Shown: positions 1 through 8,404, counted from the stretch's first letter. The stretch is 64,000 bases of DNA from Sphingomonas oligoaromativorans (GCF_011762195.1 NZ_JAASQK010000012.1:1-64000); one strand, 5' to 3'. Notes: generated by a model from the letters alone, not told the origin. Numbers and translations: made by a program.

Positions 1-96
1 GCCACCCGCTACGACAAGACCGCCCTGTCCTTCGCCAGCTTCCTCAATCTCGCTGCCATCCGCAGGTGGTTGCCGCACTTTGTCAACGCAACCTAA
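1..96 (+). CDS. IS5-family transposase, C-terminal end (partial at window edge)
   Basis: An open frame enters from the left edge and stops with TAA at 94-96. Its last 31 residues include RYDKTALSFASFLNLAAIRR and end WLPHFVNAT, which I recognise as the usual C-terminus of IS5-type DDE transposases of alphaproteobacteria. The catalytic residues lie outside the window, so I cannot tell whether the element is intact. No clear terminal inverted repeat is visible in the next 100 bases. Together with the toxin-antitoxin pair that follows, it marks the left edge as mobile DNA. Confidence 0.75.
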   Translation, partial: ATRYDKTALSFASFLNLAAIRRWLPHFVNAT

Positions 97-448
97 ATGA
101 ACGATCGGATTCGGGTTTCAAGTTAAGTCGTTCGAATGACCACTTTGCTGGCGCTCTGTTGACATGCAGCTTCGTGCGGGCTGAACGACAGCTTCTATCA
201 GAACCGGGCGTTCACCGAAGCTGATATGAACGACCGGATCTAGCGCTAGCCGCCGACCGTACTTTCATGTGGCCAATGGGATTATGGAAGCCGGCCAGTG
301 GGAAGCCGCAAGTTCGGGGTCGCCAGTTGAACGAGGCGTTTGAAGGGCAGGCGCCCCAGCCTTGCACGGGTGAGCGACTGATCGACAGATCGCCTCGCAC
401 ATTGCGAAGCGGCTTGCTCGTCCACATCTTTCCACTATATTGAGACAC
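97..448. other. Intergenic region between IS5 remnant and parD
   Basis: No convincing gene. The 14-mer ATGAACGAYCGGAT occurs twice in direct orientation, at 97-110 and 226-239, differing at one base; this may be debris of the insertion-sequence end. Base composition is less GC-rich than in the rest of the window. A possible promoter for the toxin-antitoxin pair lies at the right end. Confidence 0.4.
414..441 (+). promoter_or_regulatory. Candidate sigma-70 promoter of parDE
   Basis: TTGCTC (414-419) and TATATT (436-441) are separated by 16 bases just before the antitoxin ATG at 449. A start site 6-8 bases after the -10 box would give an almost leaderless message, which is unusual, so this is tentative. 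No inverted repeat suitable for a ParD operator is obvious. Confidence 0.3.
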
Positions 449-706
449 ATGAACAAACCCATGACCCTTAACGTCCGCATCGGCGGCACGCTGGGCGATT
501 TCGTTGCCACCAATGTCGGCGACCAGGGTGCCTATGAGAATGTCAGCGAATATGTTCGCGACCTGATCCGCCGCGACAAGGAGCGAACCGAAGCCGAGCA
601 GTTCGACCGGCTCAAGGCCGAGCTGACCCGGGCCTTCGCCGCGCCCCAATCCAGCTATGCGCCGCTCGATGCGGACTCGGTGATCGCGCGTAACCGTCGG
701 GGCTGA
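449..706 (+). CDS. parD: ParD-like ribbon-helix-helix antitoxin
   Basis: The 85-residue product starts MNKPMTLNVRIGG, a short beta strand typical of ribbon-helix-helix DNA-binding dimers, followed by ENVSEYVRDLIRRD, the signature of the ParD/CC2985 antitoxin family. The C-terminal half, rich in acidic residues and Ala, would wrap and neutralise the toxin. ATG 449 is preferred over an upstream TTG at 440 because it places the family N-terminus at residue 1. The stop is one base before the toxin ATG, so the two are translationally coupled. As in the family, the antitoxin is expected to repress its own operon. Confidence 0.85.
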   Translation: MNKPMTLNVRIGGTLGDFVATNVGDQGAYENVSEYVRDLIRRDKERTEAEQFDRLKAELTRAFAAPQSSYAPLDADSVIARNRRG

Positions 707-707
707 C

Positions 708-1022
708 ATGACCGGCTTCACGGTCTCGCCAAGCGCCGGGCAACGCCTCGACGAGATCTACGTCTATACCCGCGATACCTGGGGCGAAGCGCAAGCGGAA
801 ACCTATGTGCGGGAGCTCTTCGGGGGCTTCGACCGTATCGTGTGCCGCGATCAGGTCTGGCGCGCGGTGCCGGCCGAGTTTGGCGTGGACGGCCTCTACT
901 GCCGGCACGCGCATCATTACGTCTATTGGCGCCACTTCGCCGATGGCACGGTCGGCATCGTGACGATCCTGCATGAGCGGATGCACCAGATGGATCGCTT
1001 CCGCGAAGACAGTGCGCCCTAA
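708..1022 (+). CDS. parE: ParE/RelE-superfamily toxin
   Basis: This 104-residue basic protein has the family layout: N-terminal SPSAGQRLDEIYVYTRDTWG helical segment, a central region with YCRHAHHYVYWRHF and a C-terminal VTILHERMHQMDRF strand-helix that matches ParE toxins. ParE proteins usually poison DNA gyrase; RelE relatives cleave mRNA, and the sequence alone does not decide which. It begins one base after parD, the normal antitoxin-first order. No truncation is visible, so the pair is probably active and stabilises the surrounding element. Confidence 0.85.
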   Translation: MTGFTVSPSAGQRLDEIYVYTRDTWGEAQAETYVRELFGGFDRIVCRDQVWRAVPAEFGVDGLYCRHAHHYVYWRHFADGTVGIVTILHERMHQMDRFREDSAP

Positions 1023-1293
1023 TCAACCACCCGAGGCTTCCGACACCTGCTTGGGTCGTCGCGATCGGCAAGGAGTGGGCACCAATTGCCCGACGGCTCA
1101 GCGCCCATTTCAGACCCTCATTGCAATATGGCCTGATCCTAGAAGCGGCCCTTCATTCATGCGCGCCGATCCGGCTTCGGCTGAGCAAATTTCGAGTCTC
1201 CAATCCGTGCGCTGGGAATGATCGAAGCCCCAGTTACCGCTACACTCTGCCAAGGATGCGCTCAAGTCGGAGAAGCCAGTGGGTTGCCGAGCG

Positions 1294-1701
1294 TCACGTC
1301 CGTGCCGCTCTCGACACGGCGAAACTATCCTCCAGCATCTGGAACCGCGTGATGCAGTCACCGGACGTGGTGAGGATGATCGCAAAATCGGTTTCGACGA
1401 CCTTCTCGGTTGCCTTAATCCGGGAGGCGATTTCTCCGACGATCACGGCGCGTGTGTCGTTCGCCAGGATGTCCGCGACGTCGAAACTCAGGGGCTCCGT
1501 TAGTGACCGTATGGCGGTGATGAAGTTGACGACCGCAGGGTGGCCCGTCCGACGGCCCACCCACGGCAGCACGCCGTCATCCCCGGGGATTTCAAACAGA
1601 GCATCGTCGCTGAACATGGCCGCGATCGTTTCAGCAGGCGATCCGTCACCGATCGCGGCGAGGAGGCGTTGCGCCAGGACGATGCTGTTCGGCTGCGCCA
1701 T
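1294..1701 (-). CDS. SnoaL-like / NTF2-fold small protein
   Basis: The 135-residue protein has the pattern of the SnoaL/ketosteroid-isomerase-like (NTF2) fold: an N-terminal helix pair (VLAQRLLAAIGDG), the cone-entry motif FSDDALFEIPGDDG, and C-terminal strands ending DCITRFQMLEDS. Family members are small isomerases, hydrolases or ligand-binding proteins, and the substrate cannot be read from sequence. It lies 21 bases downstream of an MBL-fold gene on the same strand and is probably the last gene of the alpha/beta-hydrolase operon. Length is normal for the family. Confidence 0.7.
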   Translation of the reverse strand: MAQPNSIVLAQRLLAAIGDGSPAETIAAMFSDDALFEIPGDDGVLPWVGRRTGHPAVVNFITAIRSLTEPLSFDVADILANDTRAVIVGEIASRIKATEKVVETDFAIILTTSGDCITRFQMLEDSFAVSRAART

Positions 1702-1722
1702 GCCCTTCCTCCCGCTCCGGCG

Positions 1723-2364
1723 TCAGACGCCACGATAAACAAGCGCGGTGAAGAGCTTGCCATCGATGACCGACCTGCCCCATTTCACGTCGAAGGCGGC
1801 GGCCGGGTGTGCGGCCTGCACCTCCTCCAGCGACTTGCCCTGTGACTTGAGCGAAGACACGCGGGCGCGGACGCTGACCAGCATGTCGCGGAAGGCGACC
1901 AAGGCGGTGCGATCGCCCACCGGGCCATGTCCCGGTATGACAACCGTGCGTGCGCCGACCATCGCGATGTTGGCATTGGCGGCGGCGATGGCGCCGTCGA
2001 TGCTACCGCCAGTCACATAGTCGATGAACGGATACATGCCGTTCCAGAAGGTGTCGCCGGTCTGGAGGATGTCGGTCTTTTCAAACAGGGCCGCAAGATC
2101 GCCATCGGTATGGCCCGGACGATAGTGCCGGATCCGCACCGTCTCGCCATCGAAGCGGAGCAGCTTGTCACCCGTGAGCACGGAGTTCGGCAAATCCTTC
2201 GTCAGGACCGGGGAGAAGCTGTGCCCCCATTCGACGACGCGGATCGTCTGGGTGAACCGCTGCACCGCCAGCTTGTCGGCGATCAACGTGGCACCGGCGG
2301 CACGGCCCCAGCCATCGCCGTCGCCATGATCCCAATGCCAGTGGGTGATGATCGCGTAATGCAC
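1723..2364 (-). CDS. MBL-fold metallo-hydrolase, N-terminally truncated (possible pseudogene)
   Basis: The metal-binding set of a metallo-beta-lactamase fold is present: HWHWDHGDG at residues 8-16, PGHTDGD, GDTFWNG and IPGHGPVGD, giving HxHxDH plus later His and Asp ligands. Normal family members have about 60-80 residues before HxHxDH; here the only usable start is a GTG seven codons before it, and the frame upstream is closed by TGA at 2437-2439. Only 156 bases separate it from the preceding alpha/beta hydrolase, too few for the missing part. The 5' end therefore seems deleted. It sits between the hydrolase and a SnoaL-like gene on the same strand. Confidence 0.6.
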   Translation of the reverse strand: MHYAIITHWHWDHGDGDGWGRAAGATLIADKLAVQRFTQTIRVVEWGHSFSPVLTKDLPNSVLTGDKLLRFDGETVRIRHYRPGHTDGDLAALFEKTDILQTGDTFWNGMYPFIDYVTGGSIDGAIAAANANIAMVGARTVVIPGHGPVGDRTALVAFRDMLVSVRARVSSLKSQGKSLEEVQAAHPAAAFDVKWGRSVIDGKLFTALVYRGV

Positions 2365-2520
2365 CTGCCCCGACCGGCGCCGCGCCGAGATTGAGAATGG
2401 CGGCGGCCATGAGAATATCCCCTTCGTCGCCGCCCGTCAGCCACAAGGCGTCGCGCGGATGCCGGATTATGGAGAGGATCGCGCATCGCTCGGTCTCCCG
2501 ATGGTGGATGGCTGGCCGGG

Positions 2521-3426
2521 TCAGTTGTCGTCGAGATGACGGCCGAGGAAGCTGCGCATCAGCGGCACCATCTCGTCAAGCTTGTCCTCGAGCGCGAAAT
2601 GGCCGGTGTCGAGCAGATGCAATTCGGCCTCCGGCAAATCGCGCAGGTAGGGCGTCGCGCCGTCGGCCGGGAAGATGAAGTCGTTCTTCCCCCACAGGAT
2701 AATCATCGGCGGCTTGTGCTGCCGGAAAAAGGCCTGAAAATCGGGGTAGAGGGGGACGTTCGTGCCATAGTCACGGAACAGGTCGAGCTGGATGTCGCGA
2801 TTGCCCGGGCGGTCGAGGAGCGCCTGGTCATGCGCCCAATTGTCGGGATCGATCCGCGAGACGTCGCTGACGCCATCGACATACTGGAATTTGGTGGTCT
2901 CCGGCGTGACCAGCACATTGAGTGCCTCGCGACGCTCTTGAGAGTTATCCGCCCAATAGGCTTTGATCGGATCCCAGAAGGCCTTCAGCCCCTCCTCATA
3001 GGCATTGCCATTCTGGACGATGAACGCGCTCACGCGCTCCGGATGCTTCAGCGCGAGCCGGTATCCAATCGGCGCGCCGTAATCCATGACGTACATCGCG
3101 TAGCGTGACACTCCCAGTTGCTGGAGCAGGCCGTCCATAAGGTCGGCATAATGGCCGAAGCTGTACTCGAAGGCGGCGTGATCCGGCGCTGCGCTGTGCC
3201 CGAAGCCCGGATAGTCCGGCGCGATGACATGGTATTTGTCTGCAAGAAGCGGTATCAGATTGCGGAACATGTGGGAGGATGTCGGGAAGCCGTGCAACAG
3301 CAGTACGACCGGTCCGTCAGACGGGCCCGCTTCGCGATAGAAGATTTCGACCCCGCCCACTGTCGCCGTTCGATAATGCGTGACCGGGTTGCTCGATGCG
3401 TGGTGCAGAACGTTCGATGCAGTCAT
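2521..3426 (-). CDS. Alpha/beta hydrolase, epoxide hydrolase/haloalkane dehalogenase-like
   Basis: The 301-residue protein has the alpha/beta-hydrolase core: [15 protein letters not shown] (oxyanion HGFP near residue 45), [10 protein letters not shown], and [11 protein letters not shown] at the nucleophile elbow. The nucleophile is Asp rather than Ser, which points to the epoxide hydrolase/haloalkane dehalogenase branch. [11 protein letters not shown] near the C-terminus supplies the catalytic His. A good ribosome site (GGGAG) lies before the ATG. It is the first gene of a leftward operon (hydrolase, MBL-fold, SnoaL) and diverges from a LysR regulator, its likely controller. The substrate is unknown. 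Confidence 0.85.
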   Translation of the reverse strand: MTASNVLHHASSNPVTHYRTATVGGVEIFYREAGPSDGPVVLLLHGFPTSSHMFRNLIPLLADKYHVIAPDYPGFGHSAAPDHAAFEYSFGHYADLMDGLLQQLGVSRYAMYVMDYGAPIGYRLALKHPERVSAFIVQNGNAYEEGLKAFWDPIKAYWADNSQERREALNVLVTPETTKFQYVDGVSDVSRIDPDNWAHDQALLDRPGNRDIQLDLFRDYGTNVPLYPDFQAFFRQHKPPMIILWGKNDFIFPADGATPYLRDLPEAELHLLDTGHFALEDKLDEMVPLMRSFLGRHLDDN

Positions 3427-3440
3427 CGTCGGTCTCCCTT

Positions 3441-3458
3441 GGCATGGCGAGTCATGCC
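3441..3458. promoter_or_regulatory. Candidate LysR operator (inverted repeat)
   Basis: GGCATG (3441-3446) and CATGCC (3453-3458) form a perfect 6-base inverted repeat with a 6-base spacer in the 109-base gap between the divergent hydrolase and LysR genes. Position fits a shared operator; binding is inferred. Confidence 0.35.
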
Positions 3459-3535
3459 TTGAGGAGAGCGTAGGCGGCTGCCGGGGAGATCAGAATGCCC
3501 GAAATACGGCAACCTAGCTTCCACAGCCCGAAACC

Positions 3536-4486
3536 ATGATCGATCGGCTCGACACGATGCGCGTCTTCGTGACGGCGCTCAACGAGGGGAGCCTTGCCAG
3601 AGCCGGCCAGCGTCTCGGCCGCTCGCCAGCCGCCATCACGCGCGCGATCGCGGCGCTGGAGAGCCATGTCGGCACGATCCTGCTGCACCGAACGCCCCGC
3701 CGGTTGCAGTTAACCGAGGCCGGTGAGCGCTATGTCGCGGTCTGTCGTCATGTCCTGGCGCAACTCGACGAGGCGGACCGCTCTGCGACGGGCGAAGGAA
3801 TGGTACCCCACGGCATACTGACGGTGACGGCGCCAGTCATGTTCGGTACGCGCATCCTGCGCCCGATCGTCGGCGAGTTCCTGAGCAAATATCCTGCGGT
3901 GCAGGTGCGCTACCTCCTGCTCAACCGCATGACCAACCTGGTCGATGAAGGGATTGATGTCGGCCTGCGCATCGCGCCGCTACAGGACTCGGCGCTGATC
4001 GCCTTGAAAATCGGCGAAGTCCGCCGCGTCTTGTGCGCGTCGCCCGCCTATCTTGCCCGTAGACGGGCGCCGGAGACGATCTCGGATCTTGCAGGCCATG
4101 ACTGCATCGCCATCGAGCCCACCAGCGCCGAGGATATCTGGAGCTTTCCGCCGTTGCGTGGACGCAAGATGGCCCGGACGGTCAGGGTTCGGCCGCGGCT
4201 CATGGTCAATGCCGACGAAGCAGCGGTGAGCGCCGCAGTGGATGGAGAAGGCATCGTCCGGATACTGAGCTACAAGATCCAGCAGGAGGTGTTGGACGGG
4301 AAGCTTGTCATTCTTCTGCCAGACGATCAGCCCCCGCCGGTTCCCGTTCACCTGATCGCCTCAGAACATCGTCTGGCTCTCACCAAGGTTCGTGCCTTCA
4401 TGGATTTCGCCGGCGAGCGGTTGCGAGCAAGCTTCAGGGCAACGGAAACGCTGGCTCCTGTGCACGAGCTACGCGGAGTGGCCTGA
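3536..4486 (+). CDS. LysR-family transcriptional regulator
   Basis: The 316-residue protein begins MIDRLDTMRVFVTALNEGSL and carries a winged helix-turn-helix (AGQRLGRSPAAITRAIAALE, about residues 22-41) followed by HRTPRRLQLTEAGERY. The remainder is the periplasmic-binding-like effector domain, with DVGLRIAPLQDSALIA typical of the subgroup that senses small aromatic or organic compounds. It diverges from the alpha/beta-hydrolase operon, the classic arrangement for a LysR regulator of that operon. The ligand is unknown. Confidence 0.9.
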   Translation: MIDRLDTMRVFVTALNEGSLARAGQRLGRSPAAITRAIAALESHVGTILLHRTPRRLQLTEAGERYVAVCRHVLAQLDEADRSATGEGMVPHGILTVTAPVMFGTRILRPIVGEFLSKYPAVQVRYLLLNRMTNLVDEGIDVGLRIAPLQDSALIALKIGEVRRVLCASPAYLARRRAPETISDLAGHDCIAIEPTSAEDIWSFPPLRGRKMARTVRVRPRLMVNADEAAVSAAVDGEGIVRILSYKIQQEVLDGKLVILLPDDQPPPVPVHLIASEHRLALTKVRAFMDFAGERLRASFRATETLAPVHELRGVA

Positions 4487-4638
4487 TAACCGGGCCTCGC
4501 AAAGGACACTGTTCTCCCTTCGCGCACCAGTAAGCCGCTCCGTCTCAAAGGTTCGCGCCGTCGGCGAAGCTGTTTCAGGGCGGCAATCGATTCCGCCCAG
4601 CGACTTGAAGAGTGCTCGCGCCAGCTTTGCGCCCCAAG

Positions 4639-5508
4639 TCAGCCATTGCAGCGGGCCCGCCGATCACCTGAAAGCAGACCAGCGTCCAACCAATCCGCTG
4701 TGATGTCGCCCCGATGTCCCTCCGGCGCCAGTGCAGCACGGAGGGCTTCCAGCAGAGGTGGCAGCGCCTGCGTGAAGGCATGGGGCGGATTGACTATGAA
4801 AAGGCCCGCACCGTTATAGATGCCGGGCTGATCGGTATCATGCAACCAATGCTCCACCGACAAGAATTTCGGGATACCGAGCTTGCGCAACTTGTCCTTC
4901 CACCGCTGATGCGTGGCGCGGTCTTTCAGCGGATACCAGATCACCGTCACGCCATGCGCCCATTTGCGGTGCGCCGCGGCGAGGGTGGCTGTGATGCGGG
5001 CGCGTTCGTCTGTCTGCTCGTACGGCGGATCGACCACCACCACGCCGCGACCGGTACGGGTCGGGAGCATCGCCAGCCAAAGCTCATAGGCATCGCGCTC
5101 ATGCACGGCAGCAGGCGTGTCGCGCATCGCGCCGCGCAGGGCACTGGCGTCATCGGGATGCTTTTCATTGAGGATCAGCAAGTCCTGCGGGCGCAGGAGC
5201 TGCGCCAGGAATCGCGGCGAGCCGGGGTAGAGGCGCGGCTCTGCCCCGACATTCACCGCCTGTACGGCGGCGCGATAGTCGTCCAACAAGGGGTTCGGGT
5301 CGGCAAAAGCCCGCAGCACGCCTTGTGCGGCTTCGCCGGTGCGCTGGGCCTGCTCGCCGCCAAGGTCGTAGAGCCCGCAGCCGGCATGGGTGTCGATCAG
5401 GGTCAACGCGCCCTGTTTTTGCTGCAAGGCCCGGACGAGAGCGATCAGCAGGCTATGCTTCACGACATCGGCGCTGTTGCCGGCATGGAAGGAATGGCGA
5501 TAGTTCAT
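4639..5508 (-). CDS. rlmJ: 23S rRNA (adenine(2030)-N6)-methyltransferase RlmJ
   Basis: The 289-residue product starts MNYRHSFHAGNSADVVKHS, the invariant N-terminus of RlmJ, which fixes the start at 5508. Further family marks are LIDTHAGCGLYDL (SAM-binding region) and VVVVDPPYEQ, the DPPY catalytic motif of N6-adenine methyltransferases. RlmJ methylates A2030 of 23S rRNA. Length matches the Escherichia coli enzyme (about 280). The C-terminal tail after residue 270 is not conserved. It is followed on the right by another RNA-modification gene on the same strand, but 208 bases apart. Confidence 0.92.
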   Translation of the reverse strand: MNYRHSFHAGNSADVVKHSLLIALVRALQQKQGALTLIDTHAGCGLYDLGGEQAQRTGEAAQGVLRAFADPNPLLDDYRAAVQAVNVGAEPRLYPGSPRFLAQLLRPQDLLILNEKHPDDASALRGAMRDTPAAVHERDAYELWLAMLPTRTGRGVVVVDPPYEQTDERARITATLAAAHRKWAHGVTVIWYPLKDRATHQRWKDKLRKLGIPKFLSVEHWLHDTDQPGIYNGAGLFIVNPPHAFTQALPPLLEALRAALAPEGHRGDITADWLDAGLLSGDRRARCNG

Positions 5509-5716
5509 TGAAATCCAAAACCCTGCCGATCTGTTTTTGTACGAGGTGCTCGACGAGGAAGCCACCAATCCGGAGCTCGTATGCGCCGCGCGGAAGGCGT
5601 CAAAGCCCCTCTGAGCGAAGCCTCAAATCAGCTTTCGCGGTAGGCGGCAACCGGCAGCAGGCACGGCTGTGATCCTCAATCCCGCCAGCCGGTTCCCATT
5701 CACCCACCAATCTGCG

Positions 5717-6298
5717 TCATCGGTCATACGTGCCGCTGGCACTTTTGCCCAAGGTGGAGGCCTCCTCGAACTGGCCCGGCGCGATCCCGGCGACAGACCA
5801 GTCGCCGATCGACCAGCGCACCAGCCTCAGGGTGGGCAACCCGACCGCCGCCGTCATTCGGCGCACTTGCCGGTTACGCCCTTCGCGGATGGTGATTTTC
5901 AGCCAGTTGTCGGGGATGGCCTTGCGCTGGCGTATCGGCGGATCGCGCGGCCACAGGTCTGGCGCGTCGATACGAGCAACATCGGCAGGCAGGGTCATGC
6001 CATCCTTGAGCCGGACGCCCCGCCGCAAGCGCTCCAGTTCCAGCTCCTGCGGATCGCCTTCGACCTGCACAAGGTAGGTCTTGGGCAGCTTGAAGCGTGG
6101 ATCGGAAATTCGCGCCTGCAGCCGCCCTTCATCGCATAGCAGCAGCAGGCCCTCGCTGTCCCGATCGAGCCTTCCGGCGGGATAGACGCCCTTCACCACA
6201 ATGAAGTCCGACAATGTCGACCGAACCGTTGGCGATCCGCGGTCGGTGAATTGCGATAAGACCCCGAAGGGTTTGTTGAACAGCAGCAGCCGGGTCAT
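5717..6298 (-). CDS. rluE: 23S rRNA pseudouridine(2457) synthase RluE-like
   Basis: The 193-residue protein is a short RsuA/RluB/E/F-family pseudouridine synthase without an S4 domain, as in RluE. It starts MTRLLLFNKPFGVLSQFTD and has the catalytic motif GVYPAGRLDRDSEGLLLL, in which the first Asp after the Arg-Leu is the nucleophile. The KITIREGRNRQVRRM motif near the C-terminus is also diagnostic. The expected target is U2457 of 23S rRNA. The upstream 480 bases lead to a tRNA-Gln scar. Confidence 0.88.
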   Translation of the reverse strand: MTRLLLFNKPFGVLSQFTDRGSPTVRSTLSDFIVVKGVYPAGRLDRDSEGLLLLCDEGRLQARISDPRFKLPKTYLVQVEGDPQELELERLRRGVRLKDGMTLPADVARIDAPDLWPRDPPIRQRKAIPDNWLKITIREGRNRQVRRMTAAVGLPTLRLVRWSIGDWSVAGIAPGQFEEASTLGKSASGTYDR

Positions 6299-6684
6299 GC
6301 TGCGCTCATATCGTTCGGCTGCGGATATGTCTCCTGGCGCATGCCGCCGCCGGAGAGGCTGCGCGCGCCAGCCCCAACCCGGAGGCTGTCGGTCGGCTTT
6401 CCTGTTTTCTCAGCGAGGATCGGCCGTTCCACTATCGGCCAGAGTTTGCCGAAAACGGACCGCCGGAAATCGGCCAAGATCGGCCAGCGCTACGATGCGG
6501 ACAGCCGATCTCGCATGTGATCCAGTGCGCGTCAAAGGACGGGTTTATGGTGCCCGCGTTCTCGCGGCGACGCCTACCCTCGAGTCGTTCCCCGCGTCGT
6601 TTGCGCCTGTAGCGAGAGTCTGGTACAACATTGAACCGAACTGGAAAATTATTGCGTTAGCTCAGTATCTTACGGAGTGTGCGC
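6299..6684. other. Intergenic region left of the tRNA-Gln scar
   Basis: No supported gene. The last 80 bases are less GC-rich than neighbouring genes, as often found at the ends of integrated elements. A tRNA-like GTTAGCTCAG at 6655-6664 cannot be folded with the downstream fragment into a full tRNA. Confidence 0.4.
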
Positions 6685-6714
6685 TGTGGGGCCCGAATCC
6701 TGCCGCCCCAGCCA
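6685..6714 (+). other. tRNA-Gln 3' end fragment, probable attachment-site scar
   Basis: The 20 bases GAATCCTGCCGCCCCAGCCA (6695-6714) reproduce the T-loop end, acceptor stem and encoded CCA of an alphaproteobacterial tRNA-Gln gene (from memory of that family). The preceding TGTGGGGCCC resembles the T-stem but lacks the TTC of the T-loop. There is no anticodon arm, so it is not functional. A bare 3' tRNA end is what site-specific integration leaves distal to the intact tRNA. Its orientation places the integrated element to the left (lower coordinates). Confidence 0.6.
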
Positions 6715-6779
6715 GATGGCGCCCTCGATGGGAGCCGCCGGCCGACGCGCCCGCTCCCGCATCTGACCCCGCCGATCGG

Positions 6780-8318
6780 TTACGGCGATCGGCGGCGGCC
6801 GGCGATCAGTGCGAACACGCACAGGGACGAAAGCCAGGCCATCGCCGCGGCGGAGGCCAGGGCGATCGAAAATCCCCATGAATAAGCCCGGTGCGCCGTC
6901 GCGAGCGCGGCCTGGGCGGCGGGGGCCGATAGCCCCGAGACGAGAGCATCGACATTGCCGGCGACCACCGCATCGGCCAGATCGCGCAGCGATGCCGGGG
7001 CGGCGGAGCCTGTCTGGATCGCCGAACGGGCGGCGGAGGCCAGGACGCTGCTCAGCAAGGCAAAGCCGAGCAGGATGCCCGAGAAACGCGCCGTCGTGCT
7101 GATGCCCGACGCCATCCCCGCCCGGTCGCGCGGGAGGTTGTTCATGATGGCCTTCTGAGTTTCGCCGTTGAGCAGGCCGCCGCCGCTGCCCAGCACCGCC
7201 ATGCCCGTGAGGATGAGCGGCCAGCTTCCCGATAAGGCCCCCCACGCCGTCAGCGCGTTGCCCAGCCCGGTGAGGGCGAGGCCGGTTGCGAGGATGCCCG
7301 CCGACGTCATGCTTCGGCTCAGCAGGCGGCCGATCTGGGGGAAGATCAGCATCGCGAAGGCGAAGGGCGACATCGCGATGCCGGCCCTGATCGCCGTCAG
7401 CCCCAGGCCGTTCTGGAGGAAGGGCGGAAGCAGCGTGGCCATGACCTGCGCGCACGCCGCATAGGCGAACATCGCCCATACCGCCCCGATCAGGCGGCGA
7501 TTGGCGAACAGCCTCAGGTCGAGCATCGGCCGATCCTGGGCGCGCTCGATCGCGATGAACGCGGCCAATGCGACGGCCCCGCCGATCAGGCCGGCAAGGC
7601 ATCGGGCGGAGCCCCAGCCATGAGCCGGCCCGCTGATGAGGCCCCAGGTCAGCGCGAACATCGCCACCGCGAACGAAAGGATGCCCCCCGGATCGAGGCT
7701 TCGCGCGGCTTCGTCCCGCGATTCCGGGACATATCTCCGCACCGCCCCGCCGAGCGCGATGCAGATCGGGACATTGATGTAGAAGGCCCAGCGCCAGCCG
7801 AGCAGATAGGCGATGAGGCCGCCGGTGATCGGCGCGAGCACCATCGTCAGCCCCATGATGGCGCCCCAGAGCGCCCAGGCGCGATTGCGCGCCGCCTCCT
7901 CGTGGAAGCCGTGCGCGATGATCGCCAGCGCCGACGCCAGCAGGAAGGCGGCCGCTCCACCCTGCAAGGCGCGCGCGAGATAGAGCAGCGGTGCCGACGG
8001 CGCGATCCCGCACAGCAGCGAGGAGATGGCAAAGCCGGCGATGCCGAGGAGAAACACCCGCCGCCGCCCGAAGCGGTCCGCGATCGCGCCCGCCGGGAGC
8101 AGCAGCGACGCGAAGCAGAGGACATAGGCGCTGACGACCCATTCGATATCGGCGAAGCTCGCCCCAAGGTCGCGCGCGATCCCCGGCAACACGACGGCGA
8201 CGATATTGGCGTCCAGGACGGTCATCGCGCAGCCCGCCGACGCGGTCAGCAGCAGGAAAAGCTCCGGGCGCGAGGCCCTGGCATGGGCGGTCGGGCGCAT
8301 ATCGCGATGATAGTCCAT
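6780..8318 (-). CDS. MFS transporter, DHA2 (EmrB/QacA-type) drug exporter
   Basis: The protein (512 residues from ATG 8318; in-frame ATGs at 8354, 8339 and 8300 are alternatives) has about 14 hydrophobic segments. The DHA2 marks are MTVLDANIVAVVLPGIARDL in helix 1, GAIADRFGRRRVFLLG after helix 2 and ITGGLIAYLLGWRWAFYINV in helix 5. Such proteins export toxic hydrophobic compounds by proton antiport across the inner membrane. It diverges from a LysR regulator with a 4-7-4 dyad between them, so drug-responsive control is likely. Substrate unknown. Confidence 0.88.
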   Translation of the reverse strand: MDYHRDMRPTAHARASRPELFLLLTASAGCAMTVLDANIVAVVLPGIARDLGASFADIEWVVSAYVLCFASLLLPAGAIADRFGRRRVFLLGIAGFAISSLLCGIAPSAPLLYLARALQGGAAAFLLASALAIIAHGFHEEAARNRAWALWGAIMGLTMVLAPITGGLIAYLLGWRWAFYINVPICIALGGAVRRYVPESRDEAARSLDPGGILSFAVAMFALTWGLISGPAHGWGSARCLAGLIGGAVALAAFIAIERAQDRPMLDLRLFANRRLIGAVWAMFAYAACAQVMATLLPPFLQNGLGLTAIRAGIAMSPFAFAMLIFPQIGRLLSRSMTSAGILATGLALTGLGNALTAWGALSGSWPLILTGMAVLGSGGGLLNGETQKAIMNNLPRDRAGMASGISTTARFSGILLGFALLSSVLASAARSAIQTGSAAPASLRDLADAVVAGNVDALVSGLSAPAAQAALATAHRAYSWGFSIALASAAAMAWLSSLCVFALIAGRRRSP

Positions 8319-8375
8319 GAACGCTCCATGCCTTCCCATGGGCTTGCCCGTCATTGTTGCATTTCGAGGCTTCTG

Positions 8376-8390
8376 TTAGGAAAAAACTAA
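8376..8390. promoter_or_regulatory. Candidate LysR-type box
   Basis: TTAG-N7-CTAA (8376-8390) contains the T-N11-A pattern of LysR-family operators and lies 14 bases before the LysR start in the short gap between the divergent MFS and LysR genes. Autoregulation and control of the exporter are inferred. Confidence 0.45.
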
Positions 8391-8404
8391 TAGAGGAGGG
8401 ACGG

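Noticed and set aside
97-239. Repeated ATGAACGAYCGGAT as insertion-sequence ends
   Set aside because: Direct rather than inverted, no target duplication visible and only one copy near the transposase end; too weak for a mobile-element call.
5509-5620. Plus-strand gene fragment reading NPADLFLYEVLDEEATNPEL
   Set aside because: Short frame without start or ribosome site; resembles a monooxygenase fold only superficially, so not called.
6655-6714. Complete tRNA beginning at GTTAGCTCAG
   Set aside because: The D-arm-like motif is followed by too few bases for anticodon and T arms, and no 5' acceptor strand matching the CCA end exists. Only the 3' fragment is credible.
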